Source: Ruminococcaceae bacterium UBA6416 (GTDB lineage Bacteria > Bacillota > Clostridia > Oscillospirales > Acutalibacteraceae). Taken from it: DNA of 55,402 nucleotides. The DNA lies in contig DJPI01000055.1 of NCBI GenBank assembly GCA_002438505.1, positions 9,835-65,236 of the forward strand, written 5' to 3'. The notes under the pieces were generated by a model. The model made no database searches. It was not told the origin of the DNA and saw only the letters and a program-made list of their open reading frames with translations. Below, piece after piece: positions 30,071 to 37,092 of the stretch (the stretch's first letter is position 1; each line of letters begins with the position of its first letter). Made by a program: the position numbers and the translations under genes.

Positions 30071-30247
30071 TACATCAAATCCTTTCTTTTGCCTCAAAAG
30101 CCGGTTTCCCGGCGGTGAAACCGCGGCTGCCGCCCGAAAACAAAGTCCGTTTGAAAGCCAAATTTCGTTTACCTCATATTTCCGGGCAAAAAAATTTTGA
30201 CGCCCCAAAGCGGGAACCGTGTCAAAAGACCGCACTGCGGATATTTT
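30071..30247 (-). promoter_or_regulatory. Long structured leader of upp
   Basis: About 177 nt between the probable start of transcription and the upp ATG, holding no gene. On the minus strand GACACGG...GGGGCGTC can fold and is followed by AAAATTTTTTT, which looks like an attenuator. Nearer the gene, GGTTTC and GAAACC with flanking GCGG/CCGC can form rival hairpins. No known riboswitch class is recognised. Confidence 0.45.
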
Positions 30248-30252
30248 AAAAT

Positions 30253-30281
30253 ATTATAACCCCTTGCAAAGCAAAGTGCAA
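30253..30281 (-). promoter_or_regulatory. Probable promoter of upp
   Basis: Minus-strand TTGCAC (30281-30276), a 17-bp spacer and TATAAT (30258-30253). It overlaps the terminator hairpin of the upstream operon. Confidence 0.65.
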
Positions 30282-30287
30282 GGGGTT
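30258..30287 (-). terminator. Terminator of the dut-EFR1-patatin-PPC operon
   Basis: AACCCCTTGC (30258-30267) and GCAAGGGGTT (30278-30287), a perfect 10-bp stem with a 10-nt loop. On the minus strand it is followed by ATAATATTTT. Confidence 0.7.
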
Positions 30288-30373
30288 GAGGAAAGCTTTT
30301 TAAATTTTAGATACTTTGATAAAATGAAAGCGCATTTTCTGACAACTTTCATACATTTGGTCGGTTCGGTGCG

Positions 30374-30793
30374 TCAAATGTCAAAAACATTGAGTCCGGT
30401 TTCGCTGCAGTGAACGCGGTCAATGACACCGTCAAGAACGGTGATGAAAATTTCCGCCGTTGCTCCAACAACGCCCTCGTTGAGATGGCCGCCGAAAGCG
30501 TGACCCTCCTCGTTTGCAAGGGTTGCGTGAAGATGAATATAGGCTTCACCGTTCATTACGCTCGCGTTTCCGCAAAGGTTTGTAAGCTCGGTGAATTCAT
30601 TGTATTCGTTTGACTTATACACCTTTGTTTCCATGTTGAACACACCGACAACCGCCTTTTTAAGCGCCCCTATGCCGCTAATGTGCGCCGCAGTAATTTT
30701 CCGGCGTGTGCAGACGTCTTTAATGCTTTTAACAATATCCTCACCAATTTCAAGGCGAAGAACAACCGTGTTTCCGATGGCTTTTTCTTTCAT
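30374..30793 (-). CDS. PPC (DUF296) domain protein
   Basis: A 139-residue single PPC/AF0104-like domain. It starts VVLRLEIGEDIVKSIKDVC, has the core GIGALKKAVVGVFNMETK, the conserved histidine stretch AYIHLHATLANEEGHAFGGH and GATAEIFITVL. In plants the domain is found in AT-hook DNA-binding proteins. Bacterial stand-alone versions form trimers, with the histidines likely binding metal, and have no settled role; DNA binding should not be assumed. Its ATG overlaps the patatin-like gene's stop by four bases (ATGA), so it is translationally coupled as the last gene of the dut operon. Confidence 0.88.
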   Translation of the reverse strand: MKEKAIGNTVVLRLEIGEDIVKSIKDVCTRRKITAAHISGIGALKKAVVGVFNMETKVYKSNEYNEFTELTNLCGNASVMNGEAYIHLHATLANEEGHAFGGHLNEGVVGATAEIFITVLDGVIDRVHCSETGLNVFDI

Positions 30794-31653
30794 TGCTTTT
30801 TACCTCTCAATTCCGAAATAAAATCACTGTCAAGTATTGCTTTTGCATCCTCATAGCCCTCATCATAAAACGCACCGAGGTTTGGACTGTTTCTTGTGAG
30901 TGTGTCAACGCCGAAGCAGTTTTTCGGCTCGATAACAAGAAGCTTCCCCTCTTTTTCAAGCTCTTCCATCTCCTCAAGCAGCTTTTCGCAGCGCGTGTGA
31001 ATGGACTGAATCTGACGAATCATGTCCGGAGTGCGGTGAAGAATAATGTTGGTCAAGACCTTTTTTCCGAACGGGATAAGATAATTTTCGCGTGGCTTTG
31101 TCAAAACAACAACAACCTTGTCGCAGCCCTCGTCAAACGCTTTTTGAAACGGAATCGGCGAGGCGATTCCGCCGTCGTAATACTCCACCGAGCCGAGGCT
31201 AAACGGCTTGCAGACGGCCGGAATGCAGCATGACGCCTTGAGAACGCTGTAATCATCCTGTTTGATGTCTCTGTTTGTGAAAAAATGCGCCTGGCCGTCA
31301 CACGCCCTCGTTGCGCCAACGAAGAGCTTCACTCCGGAAGAAATGAAGTGCTCATAGTCAAGCGGATTCTCGCCGGTTGAGTTGCTCAAGTCGGAATAGA
31401 TATAATCAAGCCCGATGAACGAACCGGTTTTGCGCAGATTGTCCATGCCCATAAACTCAGGCCGCGCGGCATATTTTGTGTAAAACTCATATGTCCTTCC
31501 GCGCTGACCGCAGGCATATGTGATGAGGTTTGCGCTTCCGGCGGACACACCAACGCAAACCGGAAAAACAATGCCGTTATCAATAAAGCAGTCATAAACT
31601 CCGGCTGAATACACGCAGCGCATTCCGCCGCCGACATCAACAATACCAATCAT
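30790..31653 (-). CDS. Patatin-like phospholipase (RssA/YjjU type)
   Basis: A 287-residue serine lipid hydrolase. The oxyanion-hole motif is DVGGGMRCVYSAGVYD near the start, the nucleophile elbow is GVSAGSANL (residues about 36-44), and the catalytic aspartate is in EYYDGGIASPIPF, giving the Ser-Asp dyad. A charged coiled-coil-like segment, RCEKLLEEMEELEKEGKLLVIEP, comes late in the protein. Bacterial patatins of this group act on membrane phospholipids in the cytoplasm; physiological substrates are largely unknown. It starts 11 bp after the EFR1 gene and overlaps the PPC gene by four bases, within the dut operon. Confidence 0.92.
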   Translation of the reverse strand: MIGIVDVGGGMRCVYSAGVYDCFIDNGIVFPVCVGVSAGSANLITYACGQRGRTYEFYTKYAARPEFMGMDNLRKTGSFIGLDYIYSDLSNSTGENPLDYEHFISSGVKLFVGATRACDGQAHFFTNRDIKQDDYSVLKASCCIPAVCKPFSLGSVEYYDGGIASPIPFQKAFDEGCDKVVVVLTKPRENYLIPFGKKVLTNIILHRTPDMIRQIQSIHTRCEKLLEEMEELEKEGKLLVIEPKNCFGVDTLTRNSPNLGAFYDEGYEDAKAILDSDFISELRGKKQ

Positions 31654-31664
31654 ATTTTTACCTC

Positions 31665-32414
31665 TCAGTCCGTTTGAAGCTTGTATCTGCGCTTTCCAAC
31701 GCTCTTTTTGCCGTATTCAATCGCCTCACTCGGACAAAGGCAGATGCAGGCCATGCAGTGAGTACAGTCCTTTCCCCAAACAGGGCGGCCGTTTTTGAGC
31801 GTGATGTTTGAAAGCGGACAGAGCTTTGCGCATTTTCCGCAGCCGGTGCATTTTTCCGTTGCTCTGAAGGCGTCCGCCTTAACAAAGAGCAAATAAAAAA
31901 TTTTGTTCACCGGGCCGCTCATGAAGCGATCATATATATTATTGCGCGGCTGAGGAAATTTCTTTCCGCTTTTTATAAGCTGCGCCGCCTTCTGAATTTC
32001 CGGCTCCGCGTTTTGAACAATTTTCTGCGCTTCAGCCTCGCTCGGGACGGAAAACATTGCAACATAATTTTCCGGCATAATTATCGGATAAACGCCCATG
32101 CATTCAAGCCCCTTGTCAAAACAAAGCCGTTCAATATATTTGAGCGCATTTCCGATTTCTCCGCCGCAGTCCATCACAAACCACGCTTTTGAAGCGCCCT
32201 CAAACCGGGTTTTTCTTATCCAGCCTTCAACAAGGTGCGGAATTCTCCACGCGTAGGTTGGAACAACAAAAACAAGCCTCTCCTCCGCTTTAACAGCGGA
32301 ATAATCCTTTTCTTTGATTCTTTTGCCCATATCAAAAAGCTCCTCGCCAAGAGAAACGGAAAGCTTTTTTGCAATGTATCGGCTGTTGCCGGTACCCGTA
32401 AAAAACAAAACCAT
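31665..32414 (-). CDS. EFR1-family flavodoxin-ferredoxin fusion
   Basis: A 249-residue protein with an N-terminal flavodoxin-like domain (LFFTGTGNSRYIAKKL FMN-phosphate loop; VFVVPTYAWRIPHLVEGWI) and a C-terminal pair of 4Fe-4S sites (KCTGCGKCAKLCPLSNI and DCTHCMACICLCPSEAI). The family, called EFR1, is common in anaerobic Firmicutes and is thought to move electrons between flavin and iron-sulfur partners in the cytoplasm. Partners here are not known. It begins 14 bp after dut with GAGGTG before the ATG and is followed after 11 bp by the patatin-like gene. Confidence 0.92.
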   Translation of the reverse strand: MVLFFTGTGNSRYIAKKLSVSLGEELFDMGKRIKEKDYSAVKAEERLVFVVPTYAWRIPHLVEGWIRKTRFEGASKAWFVMDCGGEIGNALKYIERLCFDKGLECMGVYPIIMPENYVAMFSVPSEAEAQKIVQNAEPEIQKAAQLIKSGKKFPQPRNNIYDRFMSGPVNKIFYLLFVKADAFRATEKCTGCGKCAKLCPLSNITLKNGRPVWGKDCTHCMACICLCPSEAIEYGKKSVGKRRYKLQTD

Positions 32415-32428
32415 TCTTTCACCTCAAA

Positions 32429-32869
32429 TCATTTTCCGGTTGAACCGAATCCGCCCTCGCCGCGCTCTGTGTCCGAAAGCTCGGCGCTTTCAATGAAGTT
32501 TGCGCAAACATAAGGCATTATGAGAAGCTGAGCAACACGCTCGCCGTTTTCAACAATGCGCGTCTGCTTTCCATGGTTATGAACGGCAACCATGATTTCT
32601 CCGCGGTAGTCGCTGTCAATCACACCGACCTTGTTTGCCGGAGCAAGATCCTTTTTGCAGGCAAGTCCGCTGCGCGCAAAAACAAGTCCGGCAAAGCCCT
32701 GCGGAATTTCGGCGCAAAGGCCGGTATGAACAAACTTTGTTTCACCGGGATTGATTTCAAGGCTTGAATCAATGCAGGCGTAAAGATCCGCCCCGGCGGA
32801 AAACGGAGAGCCATAGGTTGGAATAACCGCATTTTTTGAAAGCTTTTTAATTTTCACGTCATATGTCAT
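32429..32869 (-). CDS. dut: dUTP diphosphatase
   Basis: A 146-residue trimeric dUTPase that hydrolyses dUTP to dUMP and pyrophosphate, keeping uracil out of DNA and feeding thymidylate synthesis. All five family motifs are present: motif 1 SPFSAGADLYA, motif 2 FARSGLACK, motif 3 NKVGVIDSDYRGEIMV, motif 4 ENGERVAQLLIMP and motif 5 ERGEGGFGSTGK, which closes over the base. The gene heads the operon with EFR1, patatin and PPC genes. There is no obvious functional link between dUTPase and the others. Confidence 0.97.
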   Translation of the reverse strand: MTYDVKIKKLSKNAVIPTYGSPFSAGADLYACIDSSLEINPGETKFVHTGLCAEIPQGFAGLVFARSGLACKKDLAPANKVGVIDSDYRGEIMVAVHNHGKQTRIVENGERVAQLLIMPYVCANFIESAELSDTERGEGGFGSTGK

Positions 32870-33013
32870 TATTGAACCACTCCTGTTAATAAGTCAAAGA
32901 AAAATCATCCGTTGAAAATTTACCACATTTGGCCTTTCAAGTCAAGCAAACGGACGCAAGACGGAATTAAATTGCCTTTTTGGGCGTATAATATAACGAC
33001 TGGAGGAAATTAT

Positions 33014-33490
33014 ATGCAGCACAAAATTAAACCGTATGCCTATTCGATTGCGCTGACGCTTGCGGTCGGCGGTCTTTCCGCGCTGCTCACGGCCGGGAAC
33101 ATGAATCTTTATGAAAAAATCAAAATGCCGCCCCTCTCTCCGCCGTCATGGCTGTTTCCGGTTGTTTGGACGGTTCTTTATGTTCTGATGGCGGTGAGCT
33201 TTGCGCGCGTTTATATCAAGCGAAAAAATGCCCCAAGAATGCGCCGCAACGCCGTTGGCATATACGCGCTGAACCTTTTTTTCAACTTTTTTTGGAGCAT
33301 AATTTTCTTCAACTGCGGCGCATATCTGTTCTCATTCATCTGGCTGCTCGCACTCTGGATGATTATTCTGACAATGTTCCTGAATTTTTACAGAACGGAC
33401 GCGGCGGCAGGTCTCCTGCTTTTGCCGTATATTGTCTGGGTAACCTTTGCCGGATATCTCAACCTTGCGATATATGCTCTCAACAAATAA
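33014..33490 (+). CDS. tspO: TspO/MBR-family membrane protein
   Basis: A 158-residue protein with five predicted membrane helices and the TspO signatures: YEKIKMPPLSPPSWLFPVVW followed by TVLYVLMAVS, the central NLFFNFFWSIIFF and the last PYIVWVTFAGYLNLAIYALN (WxxFAxxLN). TspO binds porphyrins and can degrade or traffic them; roles in stress response are described in other bacteria. HemZ is encoded elsewhere in the window, so haem chemistry is present, but no direct link is visible. ATG 33014 is chosen for GGAGG upstream and a TATAAT just before; the frame is open further upstream. Confidence 0.92.
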   Translation: MQHKIKPYAYSIALTLAVGGLSALLTAGNMNLYEKIKMPPLSPPSWLFPVVWTVLYVLMAVSFARVYIKRKNAPRMRRNAVGIYALNLFFNFFWSIIFFNCGAYLFSFIWLLALWMIILTMFLNFYRTDAAAGLLLLPYIVWVTFAGYLNLAIYALNK

Positions 33491-33506
33491 GCAAGTTTTA
33501 AAAACA

Positions 33507-33548
33507 GCCGCCGGAAAACCTCCGGCGGCAAAATTATGCCTTTTTTTA
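33507..33548. terminator. Bidirectional terminator between tspO and the acyl carrier gene
   Basis: GCCGCCGGA (33507-33515) and TCCGGCGGC (33521-33529), a perfect 9-bp stem. On the plus strand TTTTTTT follows after 11 bp; on the minus strand TGTTTTT follows directly. Confidence 0.85.
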
Positions 33549-33558
33549 AAAGTGCTTT

Positions 33559-33783
33559 TTACATCTCATCAATAAGATTCACAACATCGCCGACCGTTTT
33601 GAGATCCTCGATTGAATCATCGGGGATACTGATATCAAACTCATCCTCAAGCTCTGAAATCAGGTCAACAAGATCAATGCTGTCGGCTCCAATCTCTTCC
33701 CAGGTTGTATCCTTGGTGATTTTTGTTTCACTCAGCTCAAATCTTCTGCCGATAATGTCGCTGACTTTTTCAAATGTATCCAT
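33559..33783 (-). CDS. acpP: Acyl carrier protein
   Basis: A 74-residue acidic four-helix protein. The phosphopantetheine serine lies in EIGADSIDLVDLISELEDEF, the standard GADSLDxVEL motif with Ile for Leu. ACP carries fatty acyl chains during synthesis. No fab genes are adjacent, so this may be either the main ACP encoded apart from the fab cluster or a specialised extra copy; neither can be excluded. It is a single-gene unit with GGGGG before the ATG, a consensus promoter about 120 bp upstream and a GC-rich leader. Confidence 0.94.
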   Translation of the reverse strand: MDTFEKVSDIIGRRFELSETKITKDTTWEEIGADSIDLVDLISELEDEFDISIPDDSIEDLKTVGDVVNLIDEM

Positions 33784-34104
33784 TAGTATTTACCCCCTTT
33801 CGGCATCAATGCGCTCCGGGCGGAAGCCCGCACGGAAAAAGTTTTCTTCGGCTCCGCGGCCTTGGAGAAAGCTCTCCTCCCCGGGCGCAGAGTATATATG
33901 AATATTATTCACAAATGAATCTGTTTGTCAATACTTACGACAAAACTTTTAACATTATAACCGATAATTAAATTTTGATGAAACTTCAGCGCTGTCTAAT
34001 CGCTTTGTTTTGGCGTCTCAGAAGGCTTTTTCGCGTTTTTTTGCAAAGATTATCCTCTAATAAAGCAGGCGGTTTTTTTAACAATAAATCCGGGTGAAAA
34101 AACT
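33784..34104. other. Divergent intergenic region between acyl carrier and CmpB-like genes
   Basis: About 320 bp without a gene. Leftward it holds the acyl carrier promoter (33903-33931) and a GC-rich leader with GGGCGGAAGCCC and CCGGGGAGGAGAGC-type hairpins. Rightward, TTGCAA followed by TAATAA-like bases near 34052-34075 could be the CmpB-like promoter. Nothing else is recognised. Confidence 0.5.
33903..33931 (-). promoter_or_regulatory. Promoter of the acyl carrier protein gene
   Basis: Minus-strand TTGACA (33931-33926), a 17-bp spacer and ATAATA (33908-33903); an 18-bp spacer would give TAATAT. Confidence 0.75.
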
Positions 34105-34530
34105 ATGAGATTATATAAAAGACGGATAATCGAATACACAATCGTTTTCTGCATCGGCAGCATCATGTACTGCCTTATTGAAATAATTTTTCGCCGCCGG
34201 ACACACTGGACAATGTTTCTGACGGGCGGAACGGTTTTTGCCGCGCTTTATTTCATCAATCTTGCTCTGCGCACACGTTCCTTCGTCCTGCGCGGCCTTA
34301 TCGGCTGCCTTGTTATCACCGCCGCGGAATTTTTTGTCGGCGTTGTTGCCAATCTTATTTTTAAGTTGGATGTATGGGATTATTCATATCTTCCGGGAAA
34401 TATTCTCGGCCAAATCTGTCCGCGGTTCAGCTTCTGCTGGTTCCTTCTTTCAATCTTTGCCGTTTATATCTGCGTTTTTTTATATTGGCAGCTGAATAAA
34501 AAGTTCCGGCTCAACCAAGAATTTGAGTAA
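34105..34530 (+). CDS. CmpB-like putative membrane transporter subunit (PF06541 type)
   Basis: A 141-residue protein with four predicted membrane helices. The family pattern is clear: YCLIEIIFRRRTHWTMFLTG, then a helix, GLIGCLVITAAEFFVGVVAN, and WDYSYLPGNILGQICPRFSF. The domain is labelled a putative ABC-transporter permease in databases on weak grounds; it is short, widespread in Clostridia and of unknown function. It precedes spoIIR by 86 bp on the same strand, so co-transcription is possible, but a link to sporulation is not established. Confidence 0.85.
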   Translation: MRLYKRRIIEYTIVFCIGSIMYCLIEIIFRRRTHWTMFLTGGTVFAALYFINLALRTRSFVLRGLIGCLVITAAEFFVGVVANLIFKLDVWDYSYLPGNILGQICPRFSFCWFLLSIFAVYICVFLYWQLNKKFRLNQEFE

Positions 34531-34616
34531 GCCGCAAAAGCGGAAAGTACAAGCGCACCCTCGGCCTTGTGCTTTCCGGCAGACCGGCAATCATAAACGG
34601 ACGAGGTACATAGAGA

Positions 34617-35231
34617 ATGAAAAACAACAAAGCTTTAATCCTTGAAATTTCCTGCTTTGCGGCAATGGTGCTTGCAATAGTTTTTTCCGGCAGTCTTTCA
34701 TCGTTTGAAACCGAATGCAAGGAAATCAGAAGCGGCGTTTTCCGCCTCCATGTTATTGCAAACTCCGATTCCGCAGAGGATCAGGCGCTGAAGCTCAAGG
34801 TCAGAGACGCTCTTCTTGAGCAAAGCGGAGAAATTTTTCAAAACGAAAAAGCAAAAGACGGCGCCGAAAAAGCCGCCTGCAAAAATCTCGGCCTGCTTTT
34901 GAAAACGGCAGAAAAGACCATACACGAAAACGGAATGGACTACCCTGTCAGCGTTTCGGTTGGAAAAAGCCGCTTTCCAACCCGTGTCTATGAAAACATT
35001 ACGCTTCCGGCCGGAGAATATGATGCGCTGCGCGTTGTTATCGGCGAGGGCAAGGGCAAAAACTGGTGGTGCGTAATGTTTCCGGCGCTCTGTCTCCCGG
35101 CGGCGGAGAAAGAGAAAGAGCTTTCAGACGTTCTTTCTCCCGGCGGACAGGCTCTTGTTCAAAGCAAGCCGAAATATGAAATCCGCTTCTGGCTCATTGA
35201 AAAGATTGAGGAGCTGAAAGAAAAAAGATAA
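34617..35231 (+). CDS. spoIIR: Stage II sporulation protein R
   Basis: A 204-residue secreted signalling protein of spore formation. It has a single N-terminal hydrophobic segment (residues about 8-28, LEISCFAAMVLAIVFSGSL) and the conserved SpoIIR domain: GVFRLHVIANSDSAEDQALK followed by LKVRDALLE, SVSVGKSRFPTRVYENITLP and GKGKNWWCVMFPALC. In Bacillus, SpoIIR made in the forespore crosses to the mother cell and triggers SpoIIGA to process pro-sigma-E. Its presence indicates a true endospore programme. GAGG lies 10 bases before the ATG. It shares a bidirectional terminator with the convergent FAD-oxidase gene. Confidence 0.95.
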   Translation: MKNNKALILEISCFAAMVLAIVFSGSLSSFETECKEIRSGVFRLHVIANSDSAEDQALKLKVRDALLEQSGEIFQNEKAKDGAEKAACKNLGLLLKTAEKTIHENGMDYPVSVSVGKSRFPTRVYENITLPAGEYDALRVVIGEGKGKNWWCVMFPALCLPAAEKEKELSDVLSPGGQALVQSKPKYEIRFWLIEKIEELKEKR

Positions 35232-35243
35232 AAAAGACAAATT

Positions 35244-35274
35244 AAAAAAACTGCTCCGAAACCAAACGGAGCAG
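35244..35274. terminator. Bidirectional terminator between spoIIR and the FAD-oxidase operon
   Basis: CTGCTCCG (35251-35258) and CGGAGCAG (35267-35274) with an 8-nt loop. The A-run at 35244-35250 gives seven T for the minus-strand operon. Confidence 0.85.
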
Positions 35275-35301
35275 CTCTTTACACATCCAAATAACCGCTG
35301 A

Positions 35302-37044
35302 TTATTTAATATCGTCACGCATGAAGCGCTTTTCTTCCTCCTTGAGGTCAAGGCCGATTGTTCCGCCCGGATTCATGTTATACTTCGGGTCGAAATAATT
35401 CTTGAGCGCCTTAAACACACCGAATTCCGTTCTTCCGAGGCTGCCCTCAAGCCACGGAGCAAACATCTTTCCGATTCCGTGGTGGTGGCTGATTGCCGCG
35501 CCGGACTTCTGAATTGCGTCAAGAATGCTTGTGTGATATTTTTTGAACTCCTCAGACGAGGACATCTTTGTCAGGAAGATGAAATAAAGGTTTGCGCCCT
35601 GCGGATAGCAGTGAGACATATGCGTTGTGACAATCGTGTTCGGAAGCGCTTTGCAAACCTTGCGGACATCCGCATGAACCTGCGCCATGTTTGACCAGTT
35701 GACGGTGCATTCAAGAGTATCCGTTGTGACGCCGAAATCCATGAGCGTATCTCTGAGATACGGGTCATTGAAGCGTCCCTTTTCCCAGCTCTTGCAGACA
35801 AAGGAGGTCAGGCTCATTGCGCCGTATTTCTTTGCAATGCGGCGGATATTCTTTGCAACATTTGCCGAATATCCCTTTTCTCCATCGGTGAAGCCGAGGA
35901 AAAGGCAGCGCTCCATGTCCTTGAAGCCGGTCACGTCAAGAAGCTTCCAAAGCGGAGTTTCGTCAACATTGTAAAGGCGCAGCATAAGGTTTGTTTCCTC
36001 CGGGTCGGAAAGGCGGAACACCGAGGAGAAGCCGCATTCGCACTGCATCATCTCTCTTCCGGCGTCCATTGCGGTTTTCCAGTCTCTGAAGATATATGAA
36101 AAGCGCTTCCTGTTTTCGGGCATATATCTGAATATGCGCAAAGTGACCTCAGTCAAAACGCCGAAAGTTCCCTCTGAGCCCATCATAATCTGGTTAAGGT
36201 TCGGACCGGTTGCTTCTCTTGAATAATGGCTCGTTTGGAAGTTTCCGATGGGTGTTGCATATTTCTGCGAAAGGACAATGTCTGTAATGCAGCCGTAATA
36301 TGTGCTGTTCTGACCCGCGCCTCTTGTTACAGTCCAGCCGCCAACGCTTGAAAACTCAAATGACTGCGGAAAATGGCCGCAGGTATATGCACGCTTTGCG
36401 CCGAAATTCATGACCGCATTGTTGAGCGTTTCCTCAAGCTTCGGACCGGACATTCCGGCCTGAACGGTGATGGTCTGGTCGGTCTCATTGAAGCGGATAA
36501 CCTTGTTAAAGCGCATTCTCATATCAAGCGAAACGCCGCCTTTAATCGGTTCAACGCCTCTTGTTACCGTGGAGCCGCCGCCGTAAACATAAAGCGGAAT
36601 GTCATTCTCGGTGCAATAAGCAACAATTTTTTCAATCTGCTCTGTTGTATCCGGATAAATGACAACGTCCGGGAGGGAATCAATCTTCCTCTCGCGCATA
36701 CGCAGCAGGTCATATGCGGTTTTTCCGTATGCAACGGAAAGGCGGTTATAGTCCGCCGTTGAAACATAGGCATCTCCAACGGTTTCGCGGAAGAATTTCA
36801 GGTGCTTTTCGTCCATACTGCTCTTTTGCTTGAGCTCAACGGTCTCCCAGCCGATATCTATCGGATACTGTTTGAAGTCGTCATCGGTCATGATGAACTT
36901 ATCCTTCATCATTTTGTAAAGGCTCTCTTTCGGATACTTAACAAAATCCGGATCGCCCCAGCGGAAAATTGAACGGTAGCTGTCCTTCGGTGCGGCTTCC
37001 TTGACCCACTTCGGCTCAAAGCCCTTATACGGTTTCGTGCTCAT
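35302..37044 (-). CDS. FAD-linked oxidase related to alkyl-dihydroxyacetonephosphate synthase
   Basis: A 580-residue VAO/PCMH-fold flavoprotein. The FAD domain shows PDVVIYPDTTEQIEKIVAYC, VYGGGSTVTRGVEPIKGGVS and SFEFSSVGGWTVTRGAGQNS followed by TYYGCITDIV. GPNLNQIMMGSEGTFGVLTE is the second FAD motif. The C-terminal FAD-linked oxidase domain ends with ISHHHGIGKMFAPWL, the HHH motif that in alkyl-DHAP synthase (AGPS) is catalytic, then NPGGTIGL. AGPS swaps the acyl chain of acyl-DHAP for a fatty alcohol in ether-lipid synthesis, but bacterial relatives next to FGGY kinases are uncharacterised. It is the last gene of the operon with kinase and GlpA-like genes, so a 2-oxo- or hydroxy-polyol phosphate substrate is as likely. 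AAGGAGG precedes the ATG. Confidence 0.85.
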   Translation of the reverse strand: MSTKPYKGFEPKWVKEAAPKDSYRSIFRWGDPDFVKYPKESLYKMMKDKFIMTDDDFKQYPIDIGWETVELKQKSSMDEKHLKFFRETVGDAYVSTADYNRLSVAYGKTAYDLLRMRERKIDSLPDVVIYPDTTEQIEKIVAYCTENDIPLYVYGGGSTVTRGVEPIKGGVSLDMRMRFNKVIRFNETDQTITVQAGMSGPKLEETLNNAVMNFGAKRAYTCGHFPQSFEFSSVGGWTVTRGAGQNSTYYGCITDIVLSQKYATPIGNFQTSHYSREATGPNLNQIMMGSEGTFGVLTEVTLRIFRYMPENRKRFSYIFRDWKTAMDAGREMMQCECGFSSVFRLSDPEETNLMLRLYNVDETPLWKLLDVTGFKDMERCLFLGFTDGEKGYSANVAKNIRRIAKKYGAMSLTSFVCKSWEKGRFNDPYLRDTLMDFGVTTDTLECTVNWSNMAQVHADVRKVCKALPNTIVTTHMSHCYPQGANLYFIFLTKMSSSEEFKKYHTSILDAIQKSGAAISHHHGIGKMFAPWLEGSLGRTEFGVFKALKNYFDPKYNMNPGGTIGLDLKEEEKRFMRDDIK

Positions 37045-37092
37045 ATTGTTTATCCTCCTTAAGGTATCAATTATTTCTTATCCCGAAATGCC

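Noticed and set aside
35302..37044. Confirmed ether-lipid (alkyl-DHAP) synthase
   Set aside because: The HHH motif and FAD fold fit, but the operon context is catabolic and bacterial relatives are not characterised, so only the relationship is stated.
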